A stretch of DNA of 34,982 nt from Burkholderia sp. Ac-20379 (GCF_017104645.1 NZ_JAAGPF010000047.1:1-34982); one strand, 5' to 3'. Shown: positions 7,668 to 14,668, counted from the stretch's first letter. Program-made: numbers and translations. Notes: generated by a model not told the origin, from the sequence alone.

Positions 7668-7712
7668 TTAAAGCAGCTTCCGTGCCAAATCCAGAAAACG
7701 CCGTAAGTCCAT
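7668..7712 (-). CDS. Possible 14-residue peptide inside the candidate RNA
   Basis: MDLRRFLDLARKLL, an amphipathic Leu/Arg/Lys peptide ending just 9 nt before the 35-residue ORF. It lacks a Shine-Dalgarno sequence. It might be a leader peptide controlling the downstream ORF, or chance. Confidence 0.25.
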   Translation of the reverse strand: MDLRRFLDLARKLL

Positions 7713-7768
7713 GATTTAAATCGATTAACACTTGTTCACACTGAAACAATAGGTGGACTGATCCGTCC

Positions 7769-7793
7769 CGTTACCGGGTAACGTTACGTAACG
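7769..7793. promoter_or_regulatory. Nested GTTAC palindromes
   Basis: CGTTACC/GGTAACG with one central base (7769-7783) overlaps the 12-bp palindrome CGTTACGTAACG (7782-7793). The cluster lies about 57-80 nt upstream of the tiny ORFs on the minus strand and past the bamC terminator, as a regulator operator would. Confidence 0.35.
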
Positions 7794-7830
7794 CCGGGCC
7801 ATCGCACGCATCGCTTTCGGCGCACCAAAG

Positions 7831-7855
7831 AAAAAGCCCGCCAAACGGCGGGCTT
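7831..7855 (-). terminator. bamC terminator
   Basis: Stem GCCCGCC/GGCGGGC with a 4-nt loop, followed on the minus strand by TTTTTCTTT, about 30 nt past the bamC stop. Confidence 0.92.
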
Positions 7856-7883
7856 CGAACTGCGTGGGACGGTACGAAGGCGA

Positions 7884-9089
7884 TCAGCGCAGTTGATTCA
7901 CCAGCAGCGCCATGATCTGGCGGCCCGGGCCGCTCGAATCGACACCGCCATTGGCATCGATGACTGCGACGCGAGTCTGATCCTGCGTCAGCGCCTTCAC
8001 GTTGACGAGGTACTGCTTGGCCGTCTTTTCCTTCTTGCCGTGGAACAACTGGCTCCAGAAGCCCTGTTCTGCCGCACTCAGATCCTTCGGATCGACGTAG
8101 CGCACGTAGTACAGGCCCTTCGCGCGGTCGCGATCGTCCACCGTGAAGTTTGCGCGGTCGAGCGCCAGGCCGACACGCAGCCAGGCACGATCGTACGACT
8201 CGGGCAGCATCACGTCGCCCGGCACGGCATCGGAATCGGCCGCGGCATTGCCACGCGACACCGGAGCCGCCGCGTTGGCGACATTCTGCGCGGCAACCGA
8301 TGCCGCTGCGGCGTCGCCGCCCTTACCGGCCGGCGCCGTGGCCGACGCGCTCGTGGAGCTCGCACCGCCGGTCTTGGCGCGAGTGTCGTTCTGCGCGAGC
8401 GCCACCATCAGGCGCTTCAGGTATTCCGTTTCGAGCGCCGGATCGTTCGGCTTCGTTTCCCACTTGCTCGAATCGTTGTTCGTGCCGGTCAGCGCTTCGC
8501 GCATGCCCTTCTGGCTGACGAACACGTAGGTGCCGCCGCCCGGCGCGCTTTCGAGGCGCGTGCGGTACTTGTTGCGCTCGGCGGTGACGTACGAGTTGCC
8601 CATCGCCTTCGAGATCACGCCGCGGATGATGCCCTGGCCGACCGACGGGTGGGTTTCGTTCCAGTCGGTTTCCATGACGCCCTTGTCGCGCTGGTCGATG
8701 ACCAGCAGGAAGCCTTGCTCCTGCCAGAAGCGGCGCACTTGCGGCCAGACTTCGGCGGGCGACTGGGCGTCGATGACGAGCCAGCTTTCGGTGCCGTCGC
8801 GCTGCAGATGCATGCCCGGCGTGACGGGCACGACGGCCGTGTCGGTTTGCGGCGCGACCTGCTGCGTTTGCTGCAGGCTCGACAGCGAGGTTTCGCCGCC
8901 CGCCGGCGGCAGCGAACGCTGGTCGGCCGTTTCGTCCATCATGTTCGGCGGCACCGCGAGCGATACCTCCTTGGTCCGGGAATCGCTCTTGTAGTCGATT
9001 TTCGTGGGCGACGGCGAGCTGCACCCTGCCACGAACGCACCGGTTGCCAGCACAACCGCAAACCGCTTGGTAAGACGAAGATCAGACAT
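7884..9089 (-). CDS. bamC: Outer membrane assembly lipoprotein BamC (NlpB)
   Basis: 401 residues. A lipoprotein signal peptide ends in FVAGC with the lipidated Cys at residue 23, followed by a long disordered segment and two helix-grip domains, of which the first (AQSPAEVWPQVRRFWQEQGF) and second (SYDRAWLRVGLALDRANFTV) share the BamC repeat pattern. BamC is an accessory lipoprotein of the BAM complex that inserts beta-barrel proteins in the outer membrane. Start choice: the frame is open from 9140, but the ATG at 9089 gives the exact lipoprotein signal and follows GGAAGGA. dapA, its usual upstream partner, is not adjacent; instead the gene has its own promoter and lies downstream of a tRNA-Pro locus. 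Confidence 0.9.
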   Translation of the reverse strand: MSDLRLTKRFAVVLATGAFVAGCSSPSPTKIDYKSDSRTKEVSLAVPPNMMDETADQRSLPPAGGETSLSSLQQTQQVAPQTDTAVVPVTPGMHLQRDGTESWLVIDAQSPAEVWPQVRRFWQEQGFLLVIDQRDKGVMETDWNETHPSVGQGIIRGVISKAMGNSYVTAERNKYRTRLESAPGGGTYVFVSQKGMREALTGTNNDSSKWETKPNDPALETEYLKRLMVALAQNDTRAKTGGASSTSASATAPAGKGGDAAAASVAAQNVANAAAPVSRGNAAADSDAVPGDVMLPESYDRAWLRVGLALDRANFTVDDRDRAKGLYYVRYVDPKDLSAAEQGFWSQLFHGKKEKTAKQYLVNVKALTQDQTRVAVIDANGGVDSSGPGRQIMALLVNQLR

Positions 9090-9146
9090 GTTCGGGGAAT
9101 CCTTCCGGCTAGAGGCCACGGGCACTTTTCCGTGGATCAACCGCGC

Positions 9147-9176
9147 ATTTTACCGGGGTCGCGCCGTCAAGTGCAA
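9147..9176 (-). promoter_or_regulatory. bamC promoter
   Basis: TTGCAC (9171-9176), 18-bp spacer, TAAAAT (9147-9152) on the minus strand. The start site would fall near 9140, giving a leader of about 50 nt. Confidence 0.7.
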
Positions 9177-9283
9177 AAAGCTGACGGGCGTTTGTGCCGA
9201 TGGTGGAGATAGGTGCGGTAAATCGGTGGACACGCCGCCGGGCACTTGCGTTCCGGTTGGCGCATCGCGACCGCGAGAAAACC

Positions 9284-9316
9284 AAAAAGCCCGCACAATC
9301 CTTTGACTGTGCGGGC
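9284..9316 (-). terminator. Terminator copy left of the island (original tRNA-Pro terminator)
   Basis: Stem GCCCGCACA/TGTGCGGGC with a 10-nt loop and five T on the minus strand. It is a near copy of the terminator at 13058-13090 and lies in the same position relative to the 26-bp tRNA-end repeat. Confidence 0.8.
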
Positions 9317-9324
9317 TTTATTCT

Positions 9325-9350
9325 TGGTCGGGGCGAGAGGATTTGAACCT
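9325..9350 (-). repeat. attL: 26-bp duplicate of the tRNA-Pro 3' end
   Basis: Identical to 13098-13123, which is the CCA end, acceptor strand and T-arm of the tRNA-Pro gene. Past the 26 bp the sequence leaves the tRNA, so this is a fragment, as expected at the far end of an element integrated in a tRNA 3' end. Confidence 0.88.
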
Positions 9351-9475
9351 TGCACCAACAAAAAAATAATCCAATAAATCAAATACTTACGAGAATCCAC
9401 GGTACCCGGTGTAGCAGTATAGTGTAACAAAACGCGGCGACACGTGCCGGGCATCAGTGCTACACAACGGCACTC

Positions 9476-9674
9476 TCAAGCAACGGGAGGCTCTTCCCTG
9501 CTCGCTGCCATGTCCGCAAGAGCTTCCGCGACTAGCCGTTTGATGCCAGCAAGAGCCCCGTCGGGCGTCTCATCCAACCATGACAAATCCGGGAAACTCA
9601 GCGCACAGGCCAACGTGCTCTGCGTCCTCGCCGGGCCAGACTGTGCTGTACGTGTAACGCTCGAGGTTACTCAT
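9476..9674 (-). pseudogene. Frameshifted HicB-like antitoxin remnant
   Basis: The minus strand begins MSNLERYTYSTVWPGEDAEH followed by VGLCAEFP, a typical N-terminus of the HicB-like antitoxin family. Directly after GAGTTT the sequence reads CCCGG; removing one C restores the expected frame DLSWLDETPDGALAGIKRLV and then AEALADMAASREEPPVA, with a stop at 9476. So there is a one-base insertion, and the C-terminal ribbon-helix-helix part of the usual 105-110 residue protein is also missing. No HicA-like toxin is seen next to it. It probably marks an earlier layer of the island that has decayed; a sequencing error would explain only the frameshift, not the truncation. Confidence 0.75.
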
Positions 9675-9712
9675 ACTGCACTCACTGGACAAAGACGCAA
9701 AGTGTACGATCG

Positions 9713-9946
9713 CTAGCGAACTTTTTGCGCGAAACCTTTCCGGACTGCAGGATTTTTCATGATGAAAGAATTAAGCCCCCGCCCCGCCACCGCAAGCTTC
9801 TTCATGGTTTCGATGTTTTCAGCGCCGGCTGAACCGTAAGTGTATTGGTAGCGCGCGCCGTCGGAAAAAACTACCCAGATGTAATCAGATCCATTTTCGT
9901 ACTGCAAAACCCCTGAATCGCCGTCCAGATTTTTGTAGTGTTCCAT
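9713..9946 (-). CDS. Small KTSC-like domain protein
   Basis: 77 residues. The core GSDYIWVVFSDGARYQYTYG, followed by a helix (NIETMKKLAVAGRGLNSFIM) and a basic end (NPAVRKGFAQKVR), follows the pattern of KTSC-type small domains: two strands with a (F)xxGxxYxY motif, then a helix ending in a G-LN-I segment. Such proteins are common in phages and mobile elements; their biochemical role is unclear. A ribosome-binding AAAGG lies 7 nt before the ATG. It ends 38 bp before the HicB remnant on the same strand. Confidence 0.7.
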   Translation of the reverse strand: MEHYKNLDGDSGVLQYENGSDYIWVVFSDGARYQYTYGSAGAENIETMKKLAVAGRGLNSFIMKNPAVRKGFAQKVR

Positions 9947-10379
9947 ATTTGACCTTTATTAACGAATAGCACCAAAGTCACGTTCAAACAGCCATACGCA
10001 GAATACAGTAGAAACGGATTGCTCGCGGCGAATATCTTGCCCCCCCAAACAGCCAAACAATCAGCACTCTCAACCAGTGCAACACCTGTCAACTAGGCAA
10101 AGTCCTATCCGTCAACCAGGAAGCCAACTTTTACCTGGAAAATATGCGCAAAAACGTGCAGCCGATATTGCATCGCTTAACGCGAAATTCCGTAACCGGC
10201 ACGGGTTTCACGAAAACATGAGGCCACAGAAAGCATAAAATGTGTCTTGTCGACATGAAGACACTGTGTCAACTGTAAACCAAATTCTGAATTTTTATAA
10301 CTAGTCGAAGGTCGGGCGCGCGCAATGCCCACAACCCAAGAGGGCGGGGAAGGACCCTCTTGGCATTCGGATCAGACGC
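9947..10379. other. Noncoding AT-rich stretch between KTSC-like and membrane protein genes
   Basis: No gene can be supported here. It holds a cluster of GTGTC/GACAC units (GTGTCTT at 10242-10248, AAGACAC at 10258-10264, TGTGTC at 10265-10270) around a TGTCGACA palindrome, and a terminator-like hairpin at 10336-10363. Confidence 0.5.
10336..10363 (-). terminator. Hairpin terminating the caspase/membrane-protein operon
   Basis: Perfect 9-bp stem CCAAGAGGG/CCCTCTTGG with a 10-nt loop, 17 bp past the stop of the membrane protein gene. The T-run is poor, so efficiency is uncertain. Confidence 0.5.
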
Positions 10380-11213
10380 CTAATGCTGCCTATCTTTTTC
10401 TCCGGCCTGATGTGCAATTTTTTCAATATTTTTTACTAGAGAAGGAATAAACCTCTCGCTTGCCCCCGCTGCTACGCAAACAGCCATGAGTAGCGCCAAC
10501 TTGCTGCCGAAAAAATGGGCTCCGCCTAAAATAATTCCACTCTTTACTGCCAAAGCGGCAAAAAAAGCCCCACCGATTCCCGCACCAACTCGAGAAATAC
10601 CCTCTAAATTATGAATCGGCTTCCCGGCATTGGCATCCATAACTAAACGATCACCACGAGACGTTACCGACAGAAGCGCACCAATTGCCCCACAAAAAGC
10701 ACCCAATGCGACTTCAAACGCACCACCCCCCAAAATCCCGCGAAAATAATTCCTAAAAATCCACAAAATAAAAATACCTACAGCACAACCCGCACCAATT
10801 GGGTAAGCAGCCCCAAAATACCAACCCCAAGACACCTCCCTATTGCGCGCTTGAACCTCCAATTCCACTTCTTTCAAAATTGCACTTGAGGAAGCTAGTG
10901 GACGCCCCTCTAGACAACGCGCCAGCCCCTCCGCAATCTGATGACGAATACCGAGAAGCGTACTTTTATCGGAGATAAATCTCGATCGCATTTCCAAGGA
11001 AGCAACTCGATTCAAAACCTCACCAAAATGCTTCGCCGGTTCATGCGCACCTACAGTCCTCCATTGAATAGAATAGTCATCAGACAAATAAACAATGAAA
11101 AGCTCACTACATATGACTAGCGACTTTATAAGTTTATTTAACTCTGGATCAACATCCCCCTCCTTCAAGCTCATATGCTCACGAATATATGTCACATTTT
11201 CTGGCGCAGACAT
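10380..11213 (-). CDS. Four-helix membrane protein paired with the caspase-like protease (putative effector)
   Basis: 277 residues. The N-terminal 128 residues are soluble and mostly helical (GIRHQIAEGLARCLEG, SSAILKEVELEVQARNREV). Then come four hydrophobic segments: about 131-153 (WYFGAAYPIGAGCAVGIFIL), 161-184 (LGGGAFEVALGAFCGAIGAL), 208-231 and 236-252, with the loop MDANAGKPIHNLEGISRVGA between the second and third. The C-terminus has GASERFIPSLVKNIEKI, a motif I have the impression of seeing in other conflict-system membrane proteins. It starts 12 bp after the caspase stop without a visible Shine-Dalgarno sequence, so translation is probably coupled. By inference it is the membrane-acting effector or anchor of a two-gene system. 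Not recognisably a gasdermin, which lacks such helices. Confidence 0.8.
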   Translation of the reverse strand: MSAPENVTYIREHMSLKEGDVDPELNKLIKSLVICSELFIVYLSDDYSIQWRTVGAHEPAKHFGEVLNRVASLEMRSRFISDKSTLLGIRHQIAEGLARCLEGRPLASSSAILKEVELEVQARNREVSWGWYFGAAYPIGAGCAVGIFILWIFRNYFRGILGGGAFEVALGAFCGAIGALLSVTSRGDRLVMDANAGKPIHNLEGISRVGAGIGGAFFAALAVKSGIILGGAHFFGSKLALLMAVCVAAGASERFIPSLVKNIEKIAHQAGEKDRQH

Positions 11214-11225
11214 TTTTAATTTTAT

Positions 11226-11924
11226 CTATTTAATTGAAATAATAAGCTGCTGCATAGACAAGCACTTCGGAAGATCCGCTTCGGGATTTTGGCGCGACTC
11301 TTTTCTTTTGACAGCATCCCGTGCCTCGGCATGGGCGTCACCCACAAGCTTGAAACCTGCCCCAGGCGAGATCGTTCTTGCGGCATGCAAAAAATTCGAC
11401 AGATAAACGGCCCCACTAGGCGTGTCGTAAGAATATTCTCCGACCGCACATGAATACAATCGGATCTGTTGCGGGATTGCCTGCATTATGCGGTCTTCAT
11501 AGCGCCGACGAACGTCAAGATCCGCCCTCCTCACTGAATCTGCGCGAGCGTCCATCGCATAAGATTCAGTTGTTACTTGTACAGTAACGCGACAGCAATC
11601 GTAGATATTCAACTGACGCTGAGCGATATTTTGAAGCGATGTTTCATACACAAATTCACCGCTACCATTGAGCTCTAGCAGAGTCTTTCGCTGATGCCCG
11701 CCGTGACCACTAAAAAGCACAATCAGATAGTCCAGATTTTGAAGCTTTAATTTCTCAACCTCCATTAGCAGCCGCTGCCTGTCAACATTTTCGAGTGTCG
11801 TAATTTCACTGGAATACCAAGCACCCCCAGTGTCACTACGTAGAAATGCCGAGAAGCGCTCCAGATCGAGCTGAACGCCTTGGAGGTTGCTCGTGTTACC
11901 AATCAAGAGAGCCTTTCTTTTCAT
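11226..11924 (-). CDS. Caspase-like (peptidase C14) protease
   Basis: 232 residues. The caspase fold can be followed: MKRKALLIGN (first strand), then YLIVLFSGHGGHQRKTLLEL with catalytic His74, and LNIYDCCR with catalytic Cys111 in the D-x-C-x position of metacaspase-type proteins, then LYSCAVGEYSYDTPSGAVYL, the usual C-terminal substrate-loop region with its conserved glycine. Both catalytic residues are present, so it is probably active. It has no fused sensor, TPR or NACHT domain. Start: the frame is open from 11951, but ATG 11924 follows AAGGAGG and gives the family N-terminus. It is the first gene of an operon with the membrane protein, in the AT-rich centre of the island. In other systems bacterial caspase-like proteases cleave and activate pore-forming effectors in phage defence; the same role here is inference. 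Confidence 0.87.
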   Translation of the reverse strand: MKRKALLIGNTSNLQGVQLDLERFSAFLRSDTGGAWYSSEITTLENVDRQRLLMEVEKLKLQNLDYLIVLFSGHGGHQRKTLLELNGSGEFVYETSLQNIAQRQLNIYDCCRVTVQVTTESYAMDARADSVRRADLDVRRRYEDRIMQAIPQQIRLYSCAVGEYSYDTPSGAVYLSNFLHAARTISPGAGFKLVGDAHAEARDAVKRKESRQNPEADLPKCLSMQQLIISIK

Positions 11925-11976
11925 TTTCCCTGCCTCCTTAGAGGATTTCACCAGACAAAAGTAAATATTACTACAA

Positions 11977-12001
11977 AGTATTTTTTTTGGGAAAAAATAC
12001 T
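11977..12001. promoter_or_regulatory. 10-bp inverted repeat upstream of the caspase gene
   Basis: AGTATTTTTT/AAAAAATACT with a 5-nt centre, 53 bp upstream of the caspase ATG and in the caspase/recombinase divergent region. It could be a repressor operator or a hairpin in the leader. Confidence 0.4.
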
Positions 12002-12129
12002 GAATCGAATTTTTCTCGAGGGTATACGTTAATTAAGACATCAAACCTGTGTCACAAATGGCATAAGGAACGGTACGCCCGAAAGGGAACGATTACGGAC
12101 AGAGCCACGAAGACCGTACGAATATTAGG

Positions 12130-12165
12130 TTGACTGATTTTCGGACACACCCCATTATTCGGACA
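12130..12165 (+). promoter_or_regulatory. Recombinase promoter with TTCGGACA direct repeats
   Basis: TTGACT (12130-12135), a 17-bp spacer and CATTAT (12153-12158) form a plausible promoter. TTCGGACA occurs twice, at 12140-12147 and 12158-12165, 18 bp apart, overlapping the promoter as recombinase binding sites in res regions often do. Confidence 0.5.
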
Positions 12166-12187
12166 TTGTTTTCGTACAGGCAAGAAC

Positions 12188-12766
12188 ATGTCCCGCACCT
12201 TCATCTATGCACGCGTCAGCACCTCGGACCAGACAGCCGAGAATCAGATCCGAGAGGTGCAGTCTGCGGGCTTTGCAGTCGACGGCCGCCGGACGATCTC
12301 AGAGACGATCAGCGGATCCGTGGGTGCGGCAGAGCGCCCGGAGTTCGTGAGACTTTTAGATCGACTTGAAGCAGACGACGTGCTGGTGGTTACGAAGCTA
12401 GACCGCCTAGGCCGGAACGCGATGGACGTGCGCTCTACAGTCGAGATGCTGGCCGAACGTGGCGTCCGCGTGCATTGCCTCGCACTGGGTGGGATGGACC
12501 TCGCGTCGCCTGCCGGCAAGATGACGATGGGGGTGATTACGGCGGTAGCTGAGTTCGAGCGGGATTTGCTGATTGAACGTACACAAGCCGGTTTGAGTCG
12601 AGCAAAGGCGGAGGGGAAGTCTCTCGGCCGCCCTACTGCCCTCAATCAGGCCCAGCAGGTGCAAGTACAGGCAAGGCTGGCGGCGGGCGAAGCTGTAGCG
12701 GCTGTGGCCCGTGAGTTCAATACGTCCCGCCAGACCATCATGCGCATTCGCGCAGCAGCCGAATAA
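12188..12766 (+). CDS. Small serine recombinase (resolvase/invertase family)
   Basis: 192 residues, the normal length of a Tn3/gamma-delta resolvase or Pin/Hin invertase. The catalytic domain is complete: [11 protein letters not shown] with nucleophile Ser11, [12 protein letters not shown] with the Arg73/Arg76 pair, and [16 protein letters not shown] at the start of helix E. A helix-turn-helix follows at about 155-190 ([17 protein letters not shown]). It would resolve cointegrates or invert a segment near its own gene. It is divergent from the caspase operon. Its GC content is host-like, unlike the caspase pair, suggesting a separate origin. It belongs to the class that acts on res/gix sites rather than tRNA att sites. 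Confidence 0.93.
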   Translation: MSRTFIYARVSTSDQTAENQIREVQSAGFAVDGRRTISETISGSVGAAERPEFVRLLDRLEADDVLVVTKLDRLGRNAMDVRSTVEMLAERGVRVHCLALGGMDLASPAGKMTMGVITAVAEFERDLLIERTQAGLSRAKAEGKSLGRPTALNQAQQVQVQARLAAGEAVAAVAREFNTSRQTIMRIRAAAE

Positions 12767-13057
12767 CGCCGACGAAGGGGCGGTTCCCGCCGCCTTACCG
12801 GTAGCGGCCAAGCATCAGGCCCTAAGCACCGCCAACAGGTCGGGTATCTCCATCGAACCCATCGCCCGCTGCAACGTTGCGACACGCGGGGCGTCTATCG
12901 ATACCCCAAGTGGCGGGCGCGCATTCGGACCGCAATACCACCGAGATATACATCAAGTCGCGGGACGTGCCTGTCTCGACGGTCAGGATGGCGTTGCCGG
13001 CCGCGTGATTTTGGAAGTCTTCCAAAATGGCCGTTTTTGACGCCGAGGACATCAACG
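12767..13057. other. Noncoding stretch with a near-perfect palindrome
   Basis: No gene can be supported. At 13008-13028 lies a 21-bp perfect palindrome with arms ATTTTGGAAG and CTTCCAAAAT around a single central T, 30 bp inside the right terminator. Confidence 0.5.
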
Positions 13058-13090
13058 AAAAAGCCCGCACAACCGTTTGATTGTGCGGGC
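13058..13090 (-). terminator. tRNA-Pro terminator (island copy)
   Basis: Stem GCCCGCACAA/TTGTGCGGGC with an 8-nt loop and five T on the minus strand, 7 bp past the tRNA CCA end. Confidence 0.92.
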
Positions 13091-13097
13091 TTAATTC

Positions 13098-13174
<77 letters not shown>

Positions 13175-13184
13175 AAAGAACGAA

Positions 13185-13190
13185 AGTATA
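13185..13190 (-). promoter_or_regulatory. tRNA-Pro promoter -10
   Basis: TGATATACT: a TG-extended TATACT 10 nt upstream of the tRNA 5' end. The -35 is poor. Confidence 0.55.
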
Positions 13191-13217
13191 TCAGACAGCT
13201 CTGCCAAATTGGAACCA

Positions 13218-14480
13218 TCATCGCGCACTTTTTCTCGTACGCATCGTCGCCCCTTGCCACAACACGAACGTCGCAGCCGCCAGCAATGCCGCCAGCCCGC
13301 TCCAGGCCGCGTCATAGCGGAAGCGGTCGGCCACCACGCCGAACAGCGGCGGCATCACGCTGATCGCGATCATGTTCAAGGTCATCGAGAAGCTCAGCGT
13401 CGACGCGACCACCTCCTTCGGCGCCATTTCGGCGACCTGCAGCAGATAGAGCGGATACCAGCCGACGCCGAACACGCCCACCAGGGCGAAGATCGACGTC
13501 AGCACCCACTCGGGCGTGGCCGCAGGCAAAGCCGACAGACCCAGCGTCACGCCGATGCAAACCGCCATGCAGGCGCCGAGCGAACGGATCCGCCGGCCCG
13601 GCCACCATCGATCGCTGAGCCAGGCCAGGCCGACGCGCCCCGCGATCCCCAGCCACTGCGACAACGAAAACAGCAAGGCAGCCGCCACCACCGGGTAATG
13701 AAAGCGCGCAGCCACGAACGGGATCGCGTGGGTCGCGAACGTGTACTGAAACGTCACCATCGCAGCACCGGCCAACATCACGGGCCACAGCTCGGCATGC
13801 CCGGCCACCAGCCGGATCGACCGCAGCAGGTTCGGCGGCGCGGCGGGTGACGGCCCCGATGCATGGCGCTCGTCGCGATGCAGCAGCGCGAACATCAGGC
13901 CTCCGCCGATGCCGACCGCCCCCTGTACCGCCAGCGCGACGCGCCAGCCTTGGGTGGCGGCCAGCAACGGCAGGGCCATCGCCGCGAGCGCGGTGCCGAG
14001 CGGCAGGCCCGCCTGGCGGATGCCGGTCGCCATGCCGCGCTCGCGCGGCGCGAACCAGCGCACGATGGCGCGTGTCCCGCCCGGCTGAACCGACGCATAC
14101 GATGCCCCGACCAATGCAATGAACAGCAGCAGCGTGCCGAACGACAGCGCCACCCAAGCGCCGAGCATCGCCGCCGCCCCCATCGTCATCATGGTGGCCC
14201 CGACCACGCCGCGCTCGCCGAAACGGTCGATCAGCCAGCCAAGCATCAGCATCGTGACCACCTGCCCACCGTTCAGCGCCGAGACGGCCAGCGCTCCGGC
14301 CGCGCCGGACAAATGAAAAGCGGCCTGCAACGCGGGGATCAACGTGTAAATGCCCTGTGCCGTGATCGAAGCGGCGGTTTGCGCGAGCGCGGCCACGCCG
14401 AGCACGATCCAGCGGTAGCCGTCGCCGGCGATCGGGGGGGCGGTATTCAGATTCGGGCCAAGTCTCACGGGCGATTCCAT
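13218..14480 (-). CDS. MFS transporter
   Basis: 420 residues with twelve hydrophobic segments in two groups of six, the major facilitator layout. Between helices 2 and 3 is the signature-like LGWLIDRFGERGVVGATMM, and the related GLAWLSDRWWPGRRIRS occurs in the second half. ARERG-like FAPRERGMATGIRQAGLPLG is found in anion/drug-type MFS members. The substrate cannot be read from sequence. The start is set at ATG 14480 (MESPVRLGP), because the upstream frame to 14600 is an Arg/Ala-rich stretch without membrane character; no good ribosome binding site is visible. It is divergent from a MocR regulator that probably controls it. Confidence 0.85.
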   Translation of the reverse strand: MESPVRLGPNLNTAPPIAGDGYRWIVLGVAALAQTAASITAQGIYTLIPALQAAFHLSGAAGALAVSALNGGQVVTMLMLGWLIDRFGERGVVGATMMTMGAAAMLGAWVALSFGTLLLFIALVGASYASVQPGGTRAIVRWFAPRERGMATGIRQAGLPLGTALAAMALPLLAATQGWRVALAVQGAVGIGGGLMFALLHRDERHASGPSPAAPPNLLRSIRLVAGHAELWPVMLAGAAMVTFQYTFATHAIPFVAARFHYPVVAAALLFSLSQWLGIAGRVGLAWLSDRWWPGRRIRSLGACMAVCIGVTLGLSALPAATPEWVLTSIFALVGVFGVGWYPLYLLQVAEMAPKEVVASTLSFSMTLNMIAISVMPPLFGVVADRFRYDAAWSGLAALLAAATFVLWQGATMRTRKSAR

Positions 14481-14630
14481 CGGAGCATGACGCGCGGCGC
14501 CCCGCACGCCAATCGTGCGAGGCCCGGCACCAGCGCTGCCCATGGTCGCCGATCGCGACGGCCGAAAACACATACAGATCCGGGGGAAAACGACCTGCAT
14601 AGGGGGCCGGCCGAATCACGACCGCGTTGC

Positions 14631-14636
14631 TACAAT
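14631..14636 (+). promoter_or_regulatory. MocR gene -10
   Basis: TGCTACAAT: TG-extended TACAAT 33 nt before the ATG at 14669. It shows that the earlier in-frame ATG at 14627 cannot be the start on this transcript. Confidence 0.5.
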
Positions 14637-14668
14637 CTGCGCCAACGTTCGGGGATTCCGGCCCAGCC

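Noticed and set aside
9325..9350. Second tRNA-Pro gene at the left end of the island
   Set aside because: Only the 26 bases of the 3' end match; the anticodon and D-arms are missing.
9444..9716. 90-residue open frame on the plus strand in the island
   Set aside because: It is antisense to the HicB remnant and lacks a ribosome binding site; the minus strand has the recognisable family.
9871..10092. 73-residue minus-strand frame overlapping the KTSC-like gene
   Set aside because: It overlaps the start of a better-supported gene, and no ribosome binding site or domain is seen.
10380..11213. Membrane protein as a bacterial gasdermin
   Set aside because: Bacterial gasdermins have no multiple hydrophobic helices; this protein has four clear ones. 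The caspase neighbour alone is not enough.
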